DNA of 64,000 nucleotides from Brevibacillus brevis (GTDB lineage: Bacteria; Bacillota; Bacilli; Brevibacillales; Brevibacillaceae): contig NZ_CP134050.1 in NCBI RefSeq assembly GCF_031583145.1, positions 1,822,501 through 1,886,500 of the forward strand. Direction: 5' to 3'. The position numbers and the translations under genes are program-made. The notes beneath the pieces were generated by a model. That model did no database searches, had not been told where the DNA came from, and was given only the letters and a program-made list of their open reading frames with translations. Positions 33,640 to 42,176 of the stretch are shown here, piece after piece. Position 1 is the stretch's first letter. Each line of letters starts with the position of its first letter.

Positions 33640-35046
33640 ATGGGAAGGGCGAAGTGGATGTTTTTCATTCGGGAGCTGGATGCTTATCCGACGGGCAGGA
33701 AGCGCATTTTTTTGCTGTTTGTGGTGATCCTCGCCAACTTCGTCGCCAACTATGAGGGCCAGATCGCCCCGGTCCTGTCTTTGATTTTAAAAGACATCGG
33801 CCTTTCGAATCCGGAATATGGACTCATCGTCTCTCTGTCCGTGCTGGCTTCGGCTTTTGGGGCTCTGCTTGGAGGACCGCTGTCTGACCGGTACGGACGC
33901 ACATTGATTCTCGTTCCCGGTCTGTTATTGACAGTCGTCTGCGTGTTCGGCATGGCTTTCGTGCATTCATTCGGTTCCTTGCTGTTTATGAGGGTGGTGC
34001 TCAATTTCATCGAAGGAGGATTCATCGGCGCGACAGCGGGCCTGGTCCGGGACTTTTCTCCGCGGATGGGCAGAGCCATGTCCTTCGGCTTTTGGAGCTA
34101 CGGCACAGCGGGCTCCAATTTTTTCGCCGCTTTTGTCGCAGGATATACGCTCCCTTATTTCGGCACGTGGCAGTCGCAGTTTTACATTGCCGGCTTCCTC
34201 AGTCTCGTCGTCGCCTTGTTCGTCATGTTCACGATCCACGATTTGTCGCCTCGCTTGCGGGAACAGGTGATCCACAGCAGCCAGACCGCACAGCTGGTCA
34301 ACGAAGGGGAAAGCCGTGCACAGGAAATCCCGAGGGCTGGGGCAGACGATCATTCCTTGCCCAAGAGCTCTAAGGCCGATTCACCGAAGCCGGAAATGAC
34401 GCCCATGGAAACGCTGCGGATGGCGATGAGGCACGGACACATCTGGGCCCTGGCTGTGGGGTGTACGCTGTTTTTGATGCTCTATCTGACGCTCGCTGCA
34501 TACGGCCCGTTGATCCTCGTGCAGGCATTTGGGTACACGCCGGCAAAAGCCGCGTTCCTGTCTCAATTTTTCTGGCTGTTCAGTTTGGTGACCCTTATTG
34601 TAAGCGGTTACATTTCGGATAGACTCCAGCTGCGCAAATTGATCTCGCTGATCGGCGTGTTGGGGATGATCGCCGTAATGAGCGTGTGGATTGGCTCGGT
34701 GCACCAACCGGTCTCCGAAGGGAAGATGATCTTGCTCATTTCGCTGATGGGCGGCTTCCTGGGCTTTGCCTACAGCCCATGGATGGCACTCTATTCGGAA
34801 AACCTCGAGGACCTGCACGGCGGAATCCAGGCGTCGGGATGGGCGATCTGGAGCTTTGTCCTTCGCATCTATTCGATCCTGTCCGCTGTTCCGCTGAACT
34901 TGATTGCGGTCCGCTACGGCTGGGATCTGTGGCTGTGGATCACGATGATCGGGGCTATCCTGTACATTCCGCTGCTCTGTATGGGCAAGGGCCCCTGGTT
35001 CAGGCGGCCGGTTTCCAAAGCGGCCGCGACTGCGGTCGATTCGTAA
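33640..35046 (+). CDS. MFS transporter (first of two paralogues in the catabolic region)
   Basis: A 468-residue, 12-segment MFS protein. GGPLSDRYGRTLIL is motif A, ATAGLVRDFSPRMGRAMSFG and the loop SGYISDRLQLRKL repeat it in the second half. A long hydrophilic middle loop spans about residues 205-260. It is clearly paralogous to the transporter at 47284: both open with ELDAYPTG/LDTYPTG and share YExQIAPVL and LVRDFSPRMGRA. Likely importer or exporter of an organic acid (inference). ATG at 33640 follows AAAGGAGG at ten bases; a TTG at 33631 is too close. Confidence 0.87.
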   Translation: MGRAKWMFFIRELDAYPTGRKRIFLLFVVILANFVANYEGQIAPVLSLILKDIGLSNPEYGLIVSLSVLASAFGALLGGPLSDRYGRTLILVPGLLLTVVCVFGMAFVHSFGSLLFMRVVLNFIEGGFIGATAGLVRDFSPRMGRAMSFGFWSYGTAGSNFFAAFVAGYTLPYFGTWQSQFYIAGFLSLVVALFVMFTIHDLSPRLREQVIHSSQTAQLVNEGESRAQEIPRAGADDHSLPKSSKADSPKPEMTPMETLRMAMRHGHIWALAVGCTLFLMLYLTLAAYGPLILVQAFGYTPAKAAFLSQFFWLFSLVTLIVSGYISDRLQLRKLISLIGVLGMIAVMSVWIGSVHQPVSEGKMILLISLMGGFLGFAYSPWMALYSENLEDLHGGIQASGWAIWSFVLRIYSILSAVPLNLIAVRYGWDLWLWITMIGAILYIPLLCMGKGPWFRRPVSKAAATAVDS

Positions 35047-35064
35047 GGACCTGGGCAGAAGAAG

Positions 35065-35102
35065 AACGACCGGCCATCCGCAGCGGGATGCCGGTTGTTT
35101 TT
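35065..35102. terminator. Bidirectional terminator between the MFS gene and the LuxR-type regulator
   Basis: A 14-bp stem with one bulge and one wobble (35065-35079 with 35086-35099) followed by five T. Confidence 0.8.
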
Positions 35103-35104
35103 GC

Positions 35105-35791
35105 CTAGTGAATGATTTTGCGACGGAGGGCTTCTGCTACCCCTTGCGTCCGATTTTGCGCCCCGATTTTTTTCAGCGCAGATTTGACGTAATCTTGTAC
35201 GGTAAATTCGCTGATGCCAATGTGGTCGGCCATTTCCTTGATGCTCTCTCCCCACGACATCCGCTGCAAAATCTCGATTTCCCGCTTGGTCAGCTTGACG
35301 GGTGGAGGGAGGAGAGACTCCGTGGCAAGGGCTTTTCCCACCTGCTCTCCGTACAGGCTGAGTGCCTGAATCAGGCTGCTGCTGATCCCTTCACGGCCTT
35401 TTGGATGGCCGGAAATGCCCGCGTAGCCGATGACGCTTCCCCCATGCAGGATGGGAACGACGAGTGCGTAGGTGACGCCCTGCACGTACTTTTCGGGTAT
35501 TTGTCTGATGAGCTCCGAGTCGAGCAGAACCGCTCGCTTCTCCCGGATGGCGGAATAGATCGGGGGCATGTTGCGGATATCCTCGCGCTGATCGCGGATG
35601 GGGCGGAGACCCTGGGCATTTGCCCCGAGCAAGCCTTCTCCCATCTGGCTGAGCATCGAGTAGTTGTACAGAACCGCCCCCATAAACGGAAACAGGTCGA
35701 TGAAGCCGCGAACGGCGAGCGCCAGCTTTTCTTCATGGCGAGGCGCCATTTCGATACGCTGGATATACTCTCGCAAAGCTGGACTGACCAT
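35105..35791 (-). CDS. LuxR family regulator with GAF-like sensory domain
   Basis: A 228-residue protein. Residues about 1-155 look like a GAF domain (FMGAVLYNYSM, YVQGVTYALVVPILHGGSVI, GYAGISG). The C-terminal 65 residues are a LuxR/GerE helix-turn-helix (LTKREIEILQRMSWGESIKE, GISEFTVQDYVKSALKKIGA). It probably binds a small ligand and controls the adjacent esterase-to-R2lox genes, from which it diverges, or the MFS gene it faces. ATG at 35791 has GGAGGAT about ten bases upstream; the GTG at 35827 has no ribosome site. Confidence 0.85.
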   Translation of the reverse strand: MVSPALREYIQRIEMAPRHEEKLALAVRGFIDLFPFMGAVLYNYSMLSQMGEGLLGANAQGLRPIRDQREDIRNMPPIYSAIREKRAVLLDSELIRQIPEKYVQGVTYALVVPILHGGSVIGYAGISGHPKGREGISSSLIQALSLYGEQVGKALATESLLPPPVKLTKREIEILQRMSWGESIKEMADHIGISEFTVQDYVKSALKKIGAQNRTQGVAEALRRKIIH

Positions 35792-36062
35792 TGGAGTGAC
35801 ATCCTCCCTCCATGTAGGGTCGTACACACCTGTTTTTTGGGGATATATCCGGTTTATGACTGGACGTATAATGAATATTGTAGCGCTTTCATTTTAGCAA
35901 AAGGCTTATCCGTGCGTAAAGGAACTATATTCGGAATAATTCGACAATAACAACAAGGCTTTGGTCGCATTCCCTTCAAGTACGAGGCTTCGGGCGCCAC
36001 TGCCCGCCAGAGAAAAACGAAACGAAAGTTGGCGCCATTTCTACCATAAAGGAGGAAATGAG
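35792..36062. promoter_or_regulatory. Divergent intergenic region of the LuxR regulator and esterase cluster
   Basis: The 271 bases contain a perfect TATAAT on the plus strand (35867-35872) without a matching -35. There is no GG-N10-GC sigma-54 element. A strong AAAGGAGG precedes the esterase. I could not assign promoters or operators with confidence. Confidence 0.4.
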
Positions 36063-36998
36063 ATGGCACTGGATCCACAGGCAAAGGCGTTTCTAGACAT
36101 GGGCGCAGAGGCAGGCGAACCGCCCATGTCCACGTTGACCCCGGAACAAAACCGGGAACGGACGGCCGGGATGAAAGCTTTGTCCGGACCGCCGAAGGCT
36201 TTGGCCAAAACCGAGAGCCGGATGATCCCGGTGGAGGGAGGAGAGATCGAGCTTCGCATCTACACTCCGGAAGGCGTCGGTCCATTCCCGCTCTTCGTCT
36301 ACTTCCACGGAGGGGGCTGGGTGATCGGCGATGTGGAAACCGTCGATACCGTCTGCCGCAACATCGCCCACGAAGCGGATAGCGTCGTCGCCTCCGTCAA
36401 TTACCGTCTGGCTCCGGAACACAAATTTCCCGTTCCGGTGGAGGACTGTTACGCGGCCGTAGAGTGGGTGGCACGAAACGCCGCAGAGCTGAACGGTGAC
36501 CCGTCCCGTCTCGCGGTAGGAGGCGACAGCGCAGGCGGGAATCTGGCTGCAGTCGTCTCTCAGCTGGCCAAACAGCGGAGCGGTCCCGCGATCTCCTTTC
36601 AAGTGCTCGTCTATCCCGTCACCCAAATCGGCTGCGACACGGAGTCCTACAGGGAAAACGGCGAGGGTTACTTCCTCACGAAGGACAGCATGAACTGGTT
36701 TTTCCGGCATTACCTGAATGCCGAGGAGGAGAAGACGGACGTCAGAGCCTCCCCCCTGCTCTCCGAAGACCTCAGCGGATTGCCTCCCGCTCTGGTGATT
36801 ACGGCCGAGTACGATCCGCTGCGCGACGAAGGAGAAATGTATGCAGAGCGGCTGCGTCAAGCGGGAGTGCCGGTCGAGCTGACCCGTTACGACGGGATGA
36901 TTCACGGTTTCTTCTGGATGGCGGGGATCATGGACAAAGGCGCACAGGCCATCACCCAGGTGGCGAGCCGGCTGCGGTCGGTATTTCCGCGGCTGTAA
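36063..36998 (+). CDS. Alpha/beta hydrolase, hormone-sensitive-lipase type esterase
   Basis: A 311-residue carboxylesterase of the HSL (lipase family IV) group. The oxyanion motif HGGG is at residues 82-85, the nucleophile serine 156 is in GGDSAGGN, and the acid and base are in TAEYDPLRDEG and MIHGFF near the C-terminus. It hydrolyses short to medium acyl esters in the cytoplasm; no signal peptide is present. ATG at 36063 has AAAGGAGG eight bases upstream. First of four co-directional genes; the gap to the next is 45 bases. Confidence 0.9.
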   Translation: MALDPQAKAFLDMGAEAGEPPMSTLTPEQNRERTAGMKALSGPPKALAKTESRMIPVEGGEIELRIYTPEGVGPFPLFVYFHGGGWVIGDVETVDTVCRNIAHEADSVVASVNYRLAPEHKFPVPVEDCYAAVEWVARNAAELNGDPSRLAVGGDSAGGNLAAVVSQLAKQRSGPAISFQVLVYPVTQIGCDTESYRENGEGYFLTKDSMNWFFRHYLNAEEEKTDVRASPLLSEDLSGLPPALVITAEYDPLRDEGEMYAERLRQAGVPVELTRYDGMIHGFFWMAGIMDKGAQAITQVASRLRSVFPRL

Positions 36999-37043
36999 TC
37001 CGCGAAGCAAAGTCCGGATCAAGGGAATAGGGGGGACCTGTGG

Positions 37044-38297
37044 ATGAAGTTTATCGCCTTTCATTTGATGCCGTATCGGGACTTGCCGGCGGATTTTGAA
37101 GTGAAGTACCCGAGCGTCTGGGTCACGCCGCCCAAGACGCTGTTCGACCCGAAAAAGGGACACCGCATGTACCACGACTATTTGGATGAACTGGAATTTG
37201 CCGTGGATCTCGGCTTCGACGCAGTCGGGGTAAACGAGCATCACAGCAATGCGTACGGTCTGATGCCGTCGCCCAATCTGATGGGCTCCATCCTCTCCCG
37301 AAAGGTTCGCCACAGCGAAAACACGAGCCTGATCGTCCTCGGCAACAGCCTGGCTTCCTACAATCCGCCCATTCGAGTGGCAGAGGAGATGGCCATGCTC
37401 GATGTCCTCTCGGGCGGCAAGTTTATCGCAGGCTTCCCGGTCGGGACCTCGATGGACCAGAACTACGCCTATGGCATCAATCCGGCCGAACTGCGGGAGC
37501 GCTACTACGAGGCGCACGACCTGATCATGAAGACGTGGAAAAGCGATGAAATTTTGACCTACAACGGCAAGTACAACCAGTATCGGTATATCAATCCGTG
37601 GCCGCGCCCTGCGCAGCGCCCGCACCCGCCCGTCTGGATTCCCGGCGGCGGCAGCGTCGAGACGTACGACTTTTCCATCAGCCACAACTACTCGTTCTCC
37701 TATTTGAGCTATTTCGGACACAAGTACGCGAAAAAGGTGATGGGACCGTTCTGGGAGCGCAACGACGAGCTAGGTGCGGACCGCAACCCGTACAAGGCGG
37801 GGTATTGCCAGATCGTTTGCGTCTCCGAGACCGATGAGCGGGCGCAAATCGACTACGAGGAGCACGTGCGTTACTTCTTCAACAAGTGCCTGCATGTGGA
37901 CAGACGCGTGGCGGAAGCGCCGGGCTACCGCACGGTGAAAAGCCTTAGGGCTGGCCTGACCTCGCAGTTCGACGGCACGCAAAAGAGTGCGGGCCAGATG
38001 CTGAGGGAAGGGATGGGCTGGCAAGACCTGATCGATCACGGGTTTATCGTCGCGGGCTCTCCTGCCACCGTTCGCGACATCATGCAGGAGAGCCTGCGGG
38101 ATCTGCGGGTGGGCAACGTCGTCTGCCTGCTGCACATCGGTTCGATGCCGCACTGGCTCGTCCAAAAGAACATGCAGCTTTTCGCCCAGGAAGTAAAGCC
38201 GCACCTGAGCTCCCTTTTCAGCGAGTGGGACCACTCCCCGTACTGGCCCAAGGGCTATGCCCAGGAGCCGTTGGAGGAGCCTGCCGTACAGACCTAG
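37044..38297 (+). CDS. Luciferase-like (LLM class) flavin-dependent oxidoreductase
   Basis: A 417-residue TIM-barrel flavoprotein. Typical stretches are DAVGVNEHHSNAYGLMPSPN, IVLGNSLASYNPPIRVAEE, AMLDVLSGGKFIAGFPVG and HPPVWIPGGGSVE. LLM enzymes use reduced FMN or F420 for monooxygenation; some perform Baeyer-Villiger oxidation of ketones. Flanking esterases would suit hydrolysis of the resulting esters or lactones (inference). GGGGGGACC gives the ribosome site for ATG at 37044. A flavin reductase partner is not evident nearby. Confidence 0.88.
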   Translation: MKFIAFHLMPYRDLPADFEVKYPSVWVTPPKTLFDPKKGHRMYHDYLDELEFAVDLGFDAVGVNEHHSNAYGLMPSPNLMGSILSRKVRHSENTSLIVLGNSLASYNPPIRVAEEMAMLDVLSGGKFIAGFPVGTSMDQNYAYGINPAELRERYYEAHDLIMKTWKSDEILTYNGKYNQYRYINPWPRPAQRPHPPVWIPGGGSVETYDFSISHNYSFSYLSYFGHKYAKKVMGPFWERNDELGADRNPYKAGYCQIVCVSETDERAQIDYEEHVRYFFNKCLHVDRRVAEAPGYRTVKSLRAGLTSQFDGTQKSAGQMLREGMGWQDLIDHGFIVAGSPATVRDIMQESLRDLRVGNVVCLLHIGSMPHWLVQKNMQLFAQEVKPHLSSLFSEWDHSPYWPKGYAQEPLEEPAVQT

Positions 38298-38340
38298 TCG
38301 CGTGATTTGCTCGCCAAATGCGCAAGGGGGGGGAAAATGA

Positions 38341-39153
38341 GTGGCAGAGCCAAGAGAGCAGTTGATTCAGGCCAATGAACAGGTCAGCTTCGCCGTAAAA
38401 ATCGCAGGACAAGGGGAACCGGTTGTCTACTTGCACGGTGCCGGCGGCCTTGTATGGGATCCGTTTCTCGCGGAATTATCCGACCGCTATCAGGTGTATG
38501 CGCCGCATCTCCCGGGTACCGGCCAGTCTTCCGGACTGGAGAGCATCCGCGACCTGTGGGATTTGATTCTCTGTTACTACGACTTGTTTGATGCCTTGGG
38601 ATTGGAGTCGGCGACCGTGATTGGGCATTCGCTGGGGGGCATGATCGCTCTGGAGCTGGCTGCCACTGACCAGAGCCGGGTGAAAAAAATCGTCGCACTC
38701 GCACCCGCGGGACTGTTCCGGGAAGAGGAGCCCGTTCCGGACATGTTCGCCATGCTGCCGCACGAGCTCGCAGCGATGATGGTGGCGGACCCGGCTTCGC
38801 CCGTGGCAGAGCGGCTCCGGTACATGCCGACCCAGACAGAGGAGCGCATCGAAATGACGATTCACCAGATGCAAAACATGCAGGCTGCGGCCAAGTTCCT
38901 TTGGCCGATTCCGGACAAAGGGCTGAAGCGCCGGCTGCACCGGATCAAAGCGCCGACGCTGCTGATCTGGGGCAAGCAGGATCGCTTCATGCCCGTCTCG
39001 TACGCAGGCGAATTTCAGCGGCGGATCACCGGCTCCGAGCTGGAGCTGATCGATCAGGCGGCACACCTGGTTCCACTGGAGCAGACGGAACAGGTCGTAG
39101 CAGCGATCGCCCGATTTTTGTCCGTTCAGGCCAGGGTGGATGCGAGAGGATAG
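38341..39153 (+). CDS. Alpha/beta-fold hydrolase
   Basis: A 270-residue hydrolase with oxyanion region YLHGAGGLVWDPF, nucleophile elbow VIGHSLGGMIAL (Ser about 98), and late TLLIWGKQDRFMPV plus QAAHLVPLEQ for Asp and His. This pattern fits esterases, meta-cleavage or lactone hydrolases. The start is GTG at 38341, eight bases after a run of eight G. It lies between the LLM oxidoreductase and the R2-like oxidase with gaps of 43 and 38 bases, so a shared pathway is likely. Confidence 0.87.
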   Translation: MAEPREQLIQANEQVSFAVKIAGQGEPVVYLHGAGGLVWDPFLAELSDRYQVYAPHLPGTGQSSGLESIRDLWDLILCYYDLFDALGLESATVIGHSLGGMIALELAATDQSRVKKIVALAPAGLFREEEPVPDMFAMLPHELAAMMVADPASPVAERLRYMPTQTEERIEMTIHQMQNMQAAAKFLWPIPDKGLKRRLHRIKAPTLLIWGKQDRFMPVSYAGEFQRRITGSELELIDQAAHLVPLEQTEQVVAAIARFLSVQARVDARG

Positions 39154-39191
39154 CGGGCACACACCATATAACCGATGGGAGGATTCGATCG

Positions 39192-40079
39192 ATGAGACAG
39201 GAGTTTGGTTCGACCAGCCAGCGCGGGCTGAACACGGAGCTTTTGCCCTATCAGCTGTATCAGAAGGCGAAGCGGTACGGCATCTGGAACCCCCAGGATA
39301 TCGACTTCTCGCAGGATCGTGAAGATTACGCACGCATGACGCCAGAGCAAAAGGACGAGACACTGCGGCGGATCGCGGGCTTCCTGGGGGGAGAGGAAGC
39401 AGTCACGCTGGATTTGTTGCCGCTGATCATGGTCATCGCCCAGGAAGGCCGCCTCGAGGAAGAGATGTTCCTGACGACATTCCTGTTCGAAGAGGCGAAG
39501 CACATGGAGTTTTTCCGACTCGTATTGGACACGATCGGGGAAAAGGGCGACTTGAACCAGTACCACGGGGATGTGTACAAGCGGATCTTTCACGATATTC
39601 TTCCCGCAGCTTTGGGGCGCCTGTTGACGGACAAATCGCCGGAAGCGGTAGCGGAGGCCTCGACCGTGTACAACATGTTTGTGGAAGGCGTGCTGGCGGA
39701 GACCGGGTACTACGCCTTTTACGAAGGCTTGAACAAAGCCGGCGTCATGCCGGGCCTGATGAAGGGGGTGGGCTACCTCAAGACCGACGAGTCCCGCCAC
39801 ATCAGCTACGGGACCTTCCTGCTGCAAAGGCTGATCTGCGAGCATCCGCACATCTACGATGTCGTGGCGGCGAAAATGGCGGAGCTGGCCCCGCTTGCCA
39901 GCCAGCTTTACTCCGGAGTGGATCCGGCCAGGCAGGCGAGCGCATTCGGCGTAAGGGTCGACGATCTCCAGCAGTTCGCCAAAAAGCAATTGGCTGTGCG
40001 CATGGAAGTGCTGGCCCGCGCGAAAGGCCAGACGATCGAGGAGCTGTATAAGCAGTCGAAGGCAGCGGTAGACGTCTGA
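39192..40079 (+). CDS. R2-like ligand-binding oxidase (R2lox), Mn/Fe type
   Basis: A 295-residue ferritin-like protein, shorter than ribonucleotide reductase R2. Metal ligands E68, E101, H104, E165, E200 and H203 have the spacing of R2lox from Geobacillus kaustophilus, and V71 and Y160 match the pair that forms the Tyr-Val ether cross-link there. Known R2lox proteins assemble a Mn/Fe centre, bind a fatty-acid-like ligand and activate oxygen; the physiological substrate is unknown. ATG at 39192 follows GGGAGG. Position beside a flavin oxygenase, hydrolases and a beta-oxidation operon suggests lipid or hydrocarbon oxidation (inference). Confidence 0.92.
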   Translation: MRQEFGSTSQRGLNTELLPYQLYQKAKRYGIWNPQDIDFSQDREDYARMTPEQKDETLRRIAGFLGGEEAVTLDLLPLIMVIAQEGRLEEEMFLTTFLFEEAKHMEFFRLVLDTIGEKGDLNQYHGDVYKRIFHDILPAALGRLLTDKSPEAVAEASTVYNMFVEGVLAETGYYAFYEGLNKAGVMPGLMKGVGYLKTDESRHISYGTFLLQRLICEHPHIYDVVAAKMAELAPLASQLYSGVDPARQASAFGVRVDDLQQFAKKQLAVRMEVLARAKGQTIEELYKQSKAAVDV

Positions 40080-40107
40080 TCCGCTGAAACCGCAAGACCA
40101 TTTTTTC

Positions 40108-40130
40108 GGAGCCTGTTCAAGGCTCCTTTC
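40108..40130 (+). terminator. Possible terminator after R2lox
   Basis: Seven-bp perfect stem (GGAGCCT with its complement), loop GTTCA, then only three T; weak. Confidence 0.45.
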
Positions 40131-40198
40131 CCGTTCGCTGTCGATGAAGCCGACTTGCGGCCGTGACACTTGGCGAGAAGGTGAAGGAGGGAGCGTAG

Positions 40199-41965
40199 AT
40201 GATGCAAGTCCGAGATTGGTTGGAAGCGATTCCGTTTCCCATAGCGATGACCGAGGGCGATTTGACAATCGTGGGTAAAAACGAGCGGTTCCGAGAGCTT
40301 GCGGTCATGAAGGAACAGGAGGAAAGAGTAAGGGCGGGGGCGGGGATCGCGCTGCCGGAGGTGTTTGCCTCCTGGGAGGAATGGGGGCCGGGCATGATCC
40401 TGGCCGGGGACGGTACCCATTCGTATTTGCTTGCGAGGCAGCCGGCGCCTGCGAATTCGTTAGCGCAAGGTCACACGATGTGGGTCGTCCTGGACGGCCA
40501 GGGCGCCAGCAGCCTCAAGCAGCAGGCGCGAGAGCTGTCGCGGGAGCTGGACGCCGTCATGGAGAGTTCGGAAGACGTGATCTACATTACCAGCCCGGAC
40601 GGCATGACGCTCCGGACCAACAAGGCGATCAAGCGGTTTACCGGCTTGCCGAAGGAGGCGTTTATCGGCAAGAACGTACGGGATCTGATGGCCGCAGGAA
40701 TCTTGCGGGAAATGCTCACCTTTCGGGTCGTCGAGCTGGGGAAGCCTGTCAGGACGGCTCCGCGTGTGGACGACGTCAACCAGAACACCTTGAAAACGGC
40801 GATCCCGGTGTTTGACGAGCGAGGACAGATTGAAAAGGTGGTCACCTACGTGCGGGACTTGTCCAAGCAAAACCGGCTGCATCAGGATCTCATACGGGCA
40901 CTGGAGGAGAACCACGAGTACAAGAAAGAGCTGGAAAAGCTGAAGACGAAAAGCCGCAAAGACCCCGATGTGATCGTGGAGAGCAAGCAAATGGCGGAAA
41001 TTTACGACATGGCAGACCGCATCTCGAATGTGGATGCCACCGTCCTGATTTTGGGAGAGACCGGCGTCGGAAAAGACGTGCTGGCTCGGTACATCTACCA
41101 GTCGAGCCAGCGCAGGGAGCGAGGGGAGTTCGTCAAGATCAACTGTGGAGCAATCCCCCACGACCTCTTGGAATCGGAGCTGTTCGGCTACGAGCCGGGC
41201 GCGTTCACGGGGGCCAGCCGTACGGGCAAGCGCGGCATCTTCGAGCAGGCGGACAAAGGCGTGCTGTTCCTCGACGAGGTGGGTGAGCTCCCCATGGCGC
41301 TGCAAGTCAAGCTGCTGCGGGTTTTGCAGGAAAAGCAGATCCAGCGCATCGGCGCCACGCGGTCCAAGGAAGTGGATGTCCGCCTGATCGCGGCGACCAA
41401 CCGGGATTTGAAGCAGATGGTCAGGGAAGGTACGTTTCGGGAGGACTTGTACTACCGCTTGAACGTCATCCCCATCGTCATCCCTGCTTTGCGCGAGCGC
41501 AAGCCGGACATTTTGCCGCTCGTCCGTTTTTTCCTGCAAAAGCTGAACCATAAATACCAGCTGTCCAAGCAGTTCGGCTCCTGCATGCAGGAGTTCTTCT
41601 ACCGCCATCATTGGGCCGGGAATGTGCGGGAGCTGTCCAATCTGGTGGAACGACTGATCTTGACGGTGCCATCGAAGGTCATCACGCTCAAGGACTTGCC
41701 GGATGAGTATCAGGAGCAGGAAAAGAAGACGATCAGCTTTTCCCGTCTGATCCCGCTCAAGGAAGCGGCCGAGATCGCCGAAAAGGAATTGCTCGCGCTC
41801 GCTGTGCAGCAGTTCCGAAGCACGTACAAGCTGGCGGAAGAGCTCGGGACCAGCCAGGCGACAATCGTCCGGAAGCTCAAGAAGTACAACCTGACGACCT
41901 CCCATTTCATCGAGCCGCTGGAAATGCCGCATGGGGCTGCGTCTGCCAGGGGGATACAAAAATGA
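40199..41965 (+). CDS. Sigma-54-dependent transcriptional activator with PAS domain
   Basis: A 588-residue enhancer-binding protein. An N-terminal region (1-100) and a PAS domain (about 115-225) precede the AAA+ domain: Walker A GETGVGKD (286-293), GAFTGA loop (334-339) that contacts sigma-54, and Walker B VLFLDE (355-360). A Fis-type HTH closes the protein ([20 protein letters not shown]). It should hydrolyse ATP to open a -24/-12 promoter; a near-perfect one lies 109 bases after its stop. ATGs at 40199 and 40202 both fit GAAGGAGGG. The PAS domain probably senses the pathway's inducer (inference). Confidence 0.94.
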   Translation: MMQVRDWLEAIPFPIAMTEGDLTIVGKNERFRELAVMKEQEERVRAGAGIALPEVFASWEEWGPGMILAGDGTHSYLLARQPAPANSLAQGHTMWVVLDGQGASSLKQQARELSRELDAVMESSEDVIYITSPDGMTLRTNKAIKRFTGLPKEAFIGKNVRDLMAAGILREMLTFRVVELGKPVRTAPRVDDVNQNTLKTAIPVFDERGQIEKVVTYVRDLSKQNRLHQDLIRALEENHEYKKELEKLKTKSRKDPDVIVESKQMAEIYDMADRISNVDATVLILGETGVGKDVLARYIYQSSQRRERGEFVKINCGAIPHDLLESELFGYEPGAFTGASRTGKRGIFEQADKGVLFLDEVGELPMALQVKLLRVLQEKQIQRIGATRSKEVDVRLIAATNRDLKQMVREGTFREDLYYRLNVIPIVIPALRERKPDILPLVRFFLQKLNHKYQLSKQFGSCMQEFFYRHHWAGNVRELSNLVERLILTVPSKVITLKDLPDEYQEQEKKTISFSRLIPLKEAAEIAEKELLALAVQQFRSTYKLAEELGTSQATIVRKLKKYNLTTSHFIEPLEMPHGAASARGIQK

Positions 41966-41980
41966 ATTGCAAACTCACAA

Positions 41981-42030
41981 ATGAATCACGTCAGAGACGG
42001 ATTCGTGATGCAAAAATGAATCACGATTCG
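41981..42030. promoter_or_regulatory. Candidate upstream activator sites for the sigma-54 activator
   Basis: ATGAATCACG occurs at 41981-41990 and 42016-42025. ATCACG and CGTGAT form inverted pairs around 42004-42009, and GAATC-AC-GATTC (42018-42029) is a perfect palindrome. The sites are about 70-120 bases before the expected transcription start, the usual place for enhancer-binding protein sites. Confidence 0.6.
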
Positions 42031-42032
42031 CG

Positions 42033-42057
42033 ACAGGGGCCCAGCTCCTGTTTTTTT
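42033..42057 (+). terminator. Terminator of the sigma-54 activator gene
   Basis: An eight-bp stem (42033-42040 with 42044-42051, one wobble), loop CCA, then seven T. Confidence 0.75.
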
Positions 42058-42073
42058 CTGCCTGTTTGGAGAT

Positions 42074-42089
42074 TGGCATGCCGCTTGCA
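42074..42089 (+). promoter_or_regulatory. Sigma-54 (-24/-12) promoter of the beta-oxidation operon
   Basis: TGGCATGCCGCTTGCA matches the sigma-54 consensus TGGCAC-N5-TTGCA/T with one change. The invariant GG (42075-42076) and GC (42087-42088) are ten bases apart as required. The start of transcription should be near 42100, about 77 bases before the first gene. Confidence 0.88.
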
Positions 42090-42176
42090 ATAGTTTGAAT
42101 ATTGAAAACAAATCAACCAGCCAGTTCGAAAGGGAACCAGGCCGGCGGGGATCGCGATGGGAGGGGGTGAATCGGT

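Noticed and set aside
35792..36062. A second sigma-54 promoter before the esterase cluster
   Set aside because: No GG-N10-GC pair of acceptable quality is present in the region on the plus strand.
40460..41959. A 499-codon antisense frame over the sigma-54 activator
   Set aside because: The plus-strand protein has intact GAFTGA and Walker motifs; the antisense frame lacks a ribosome site.
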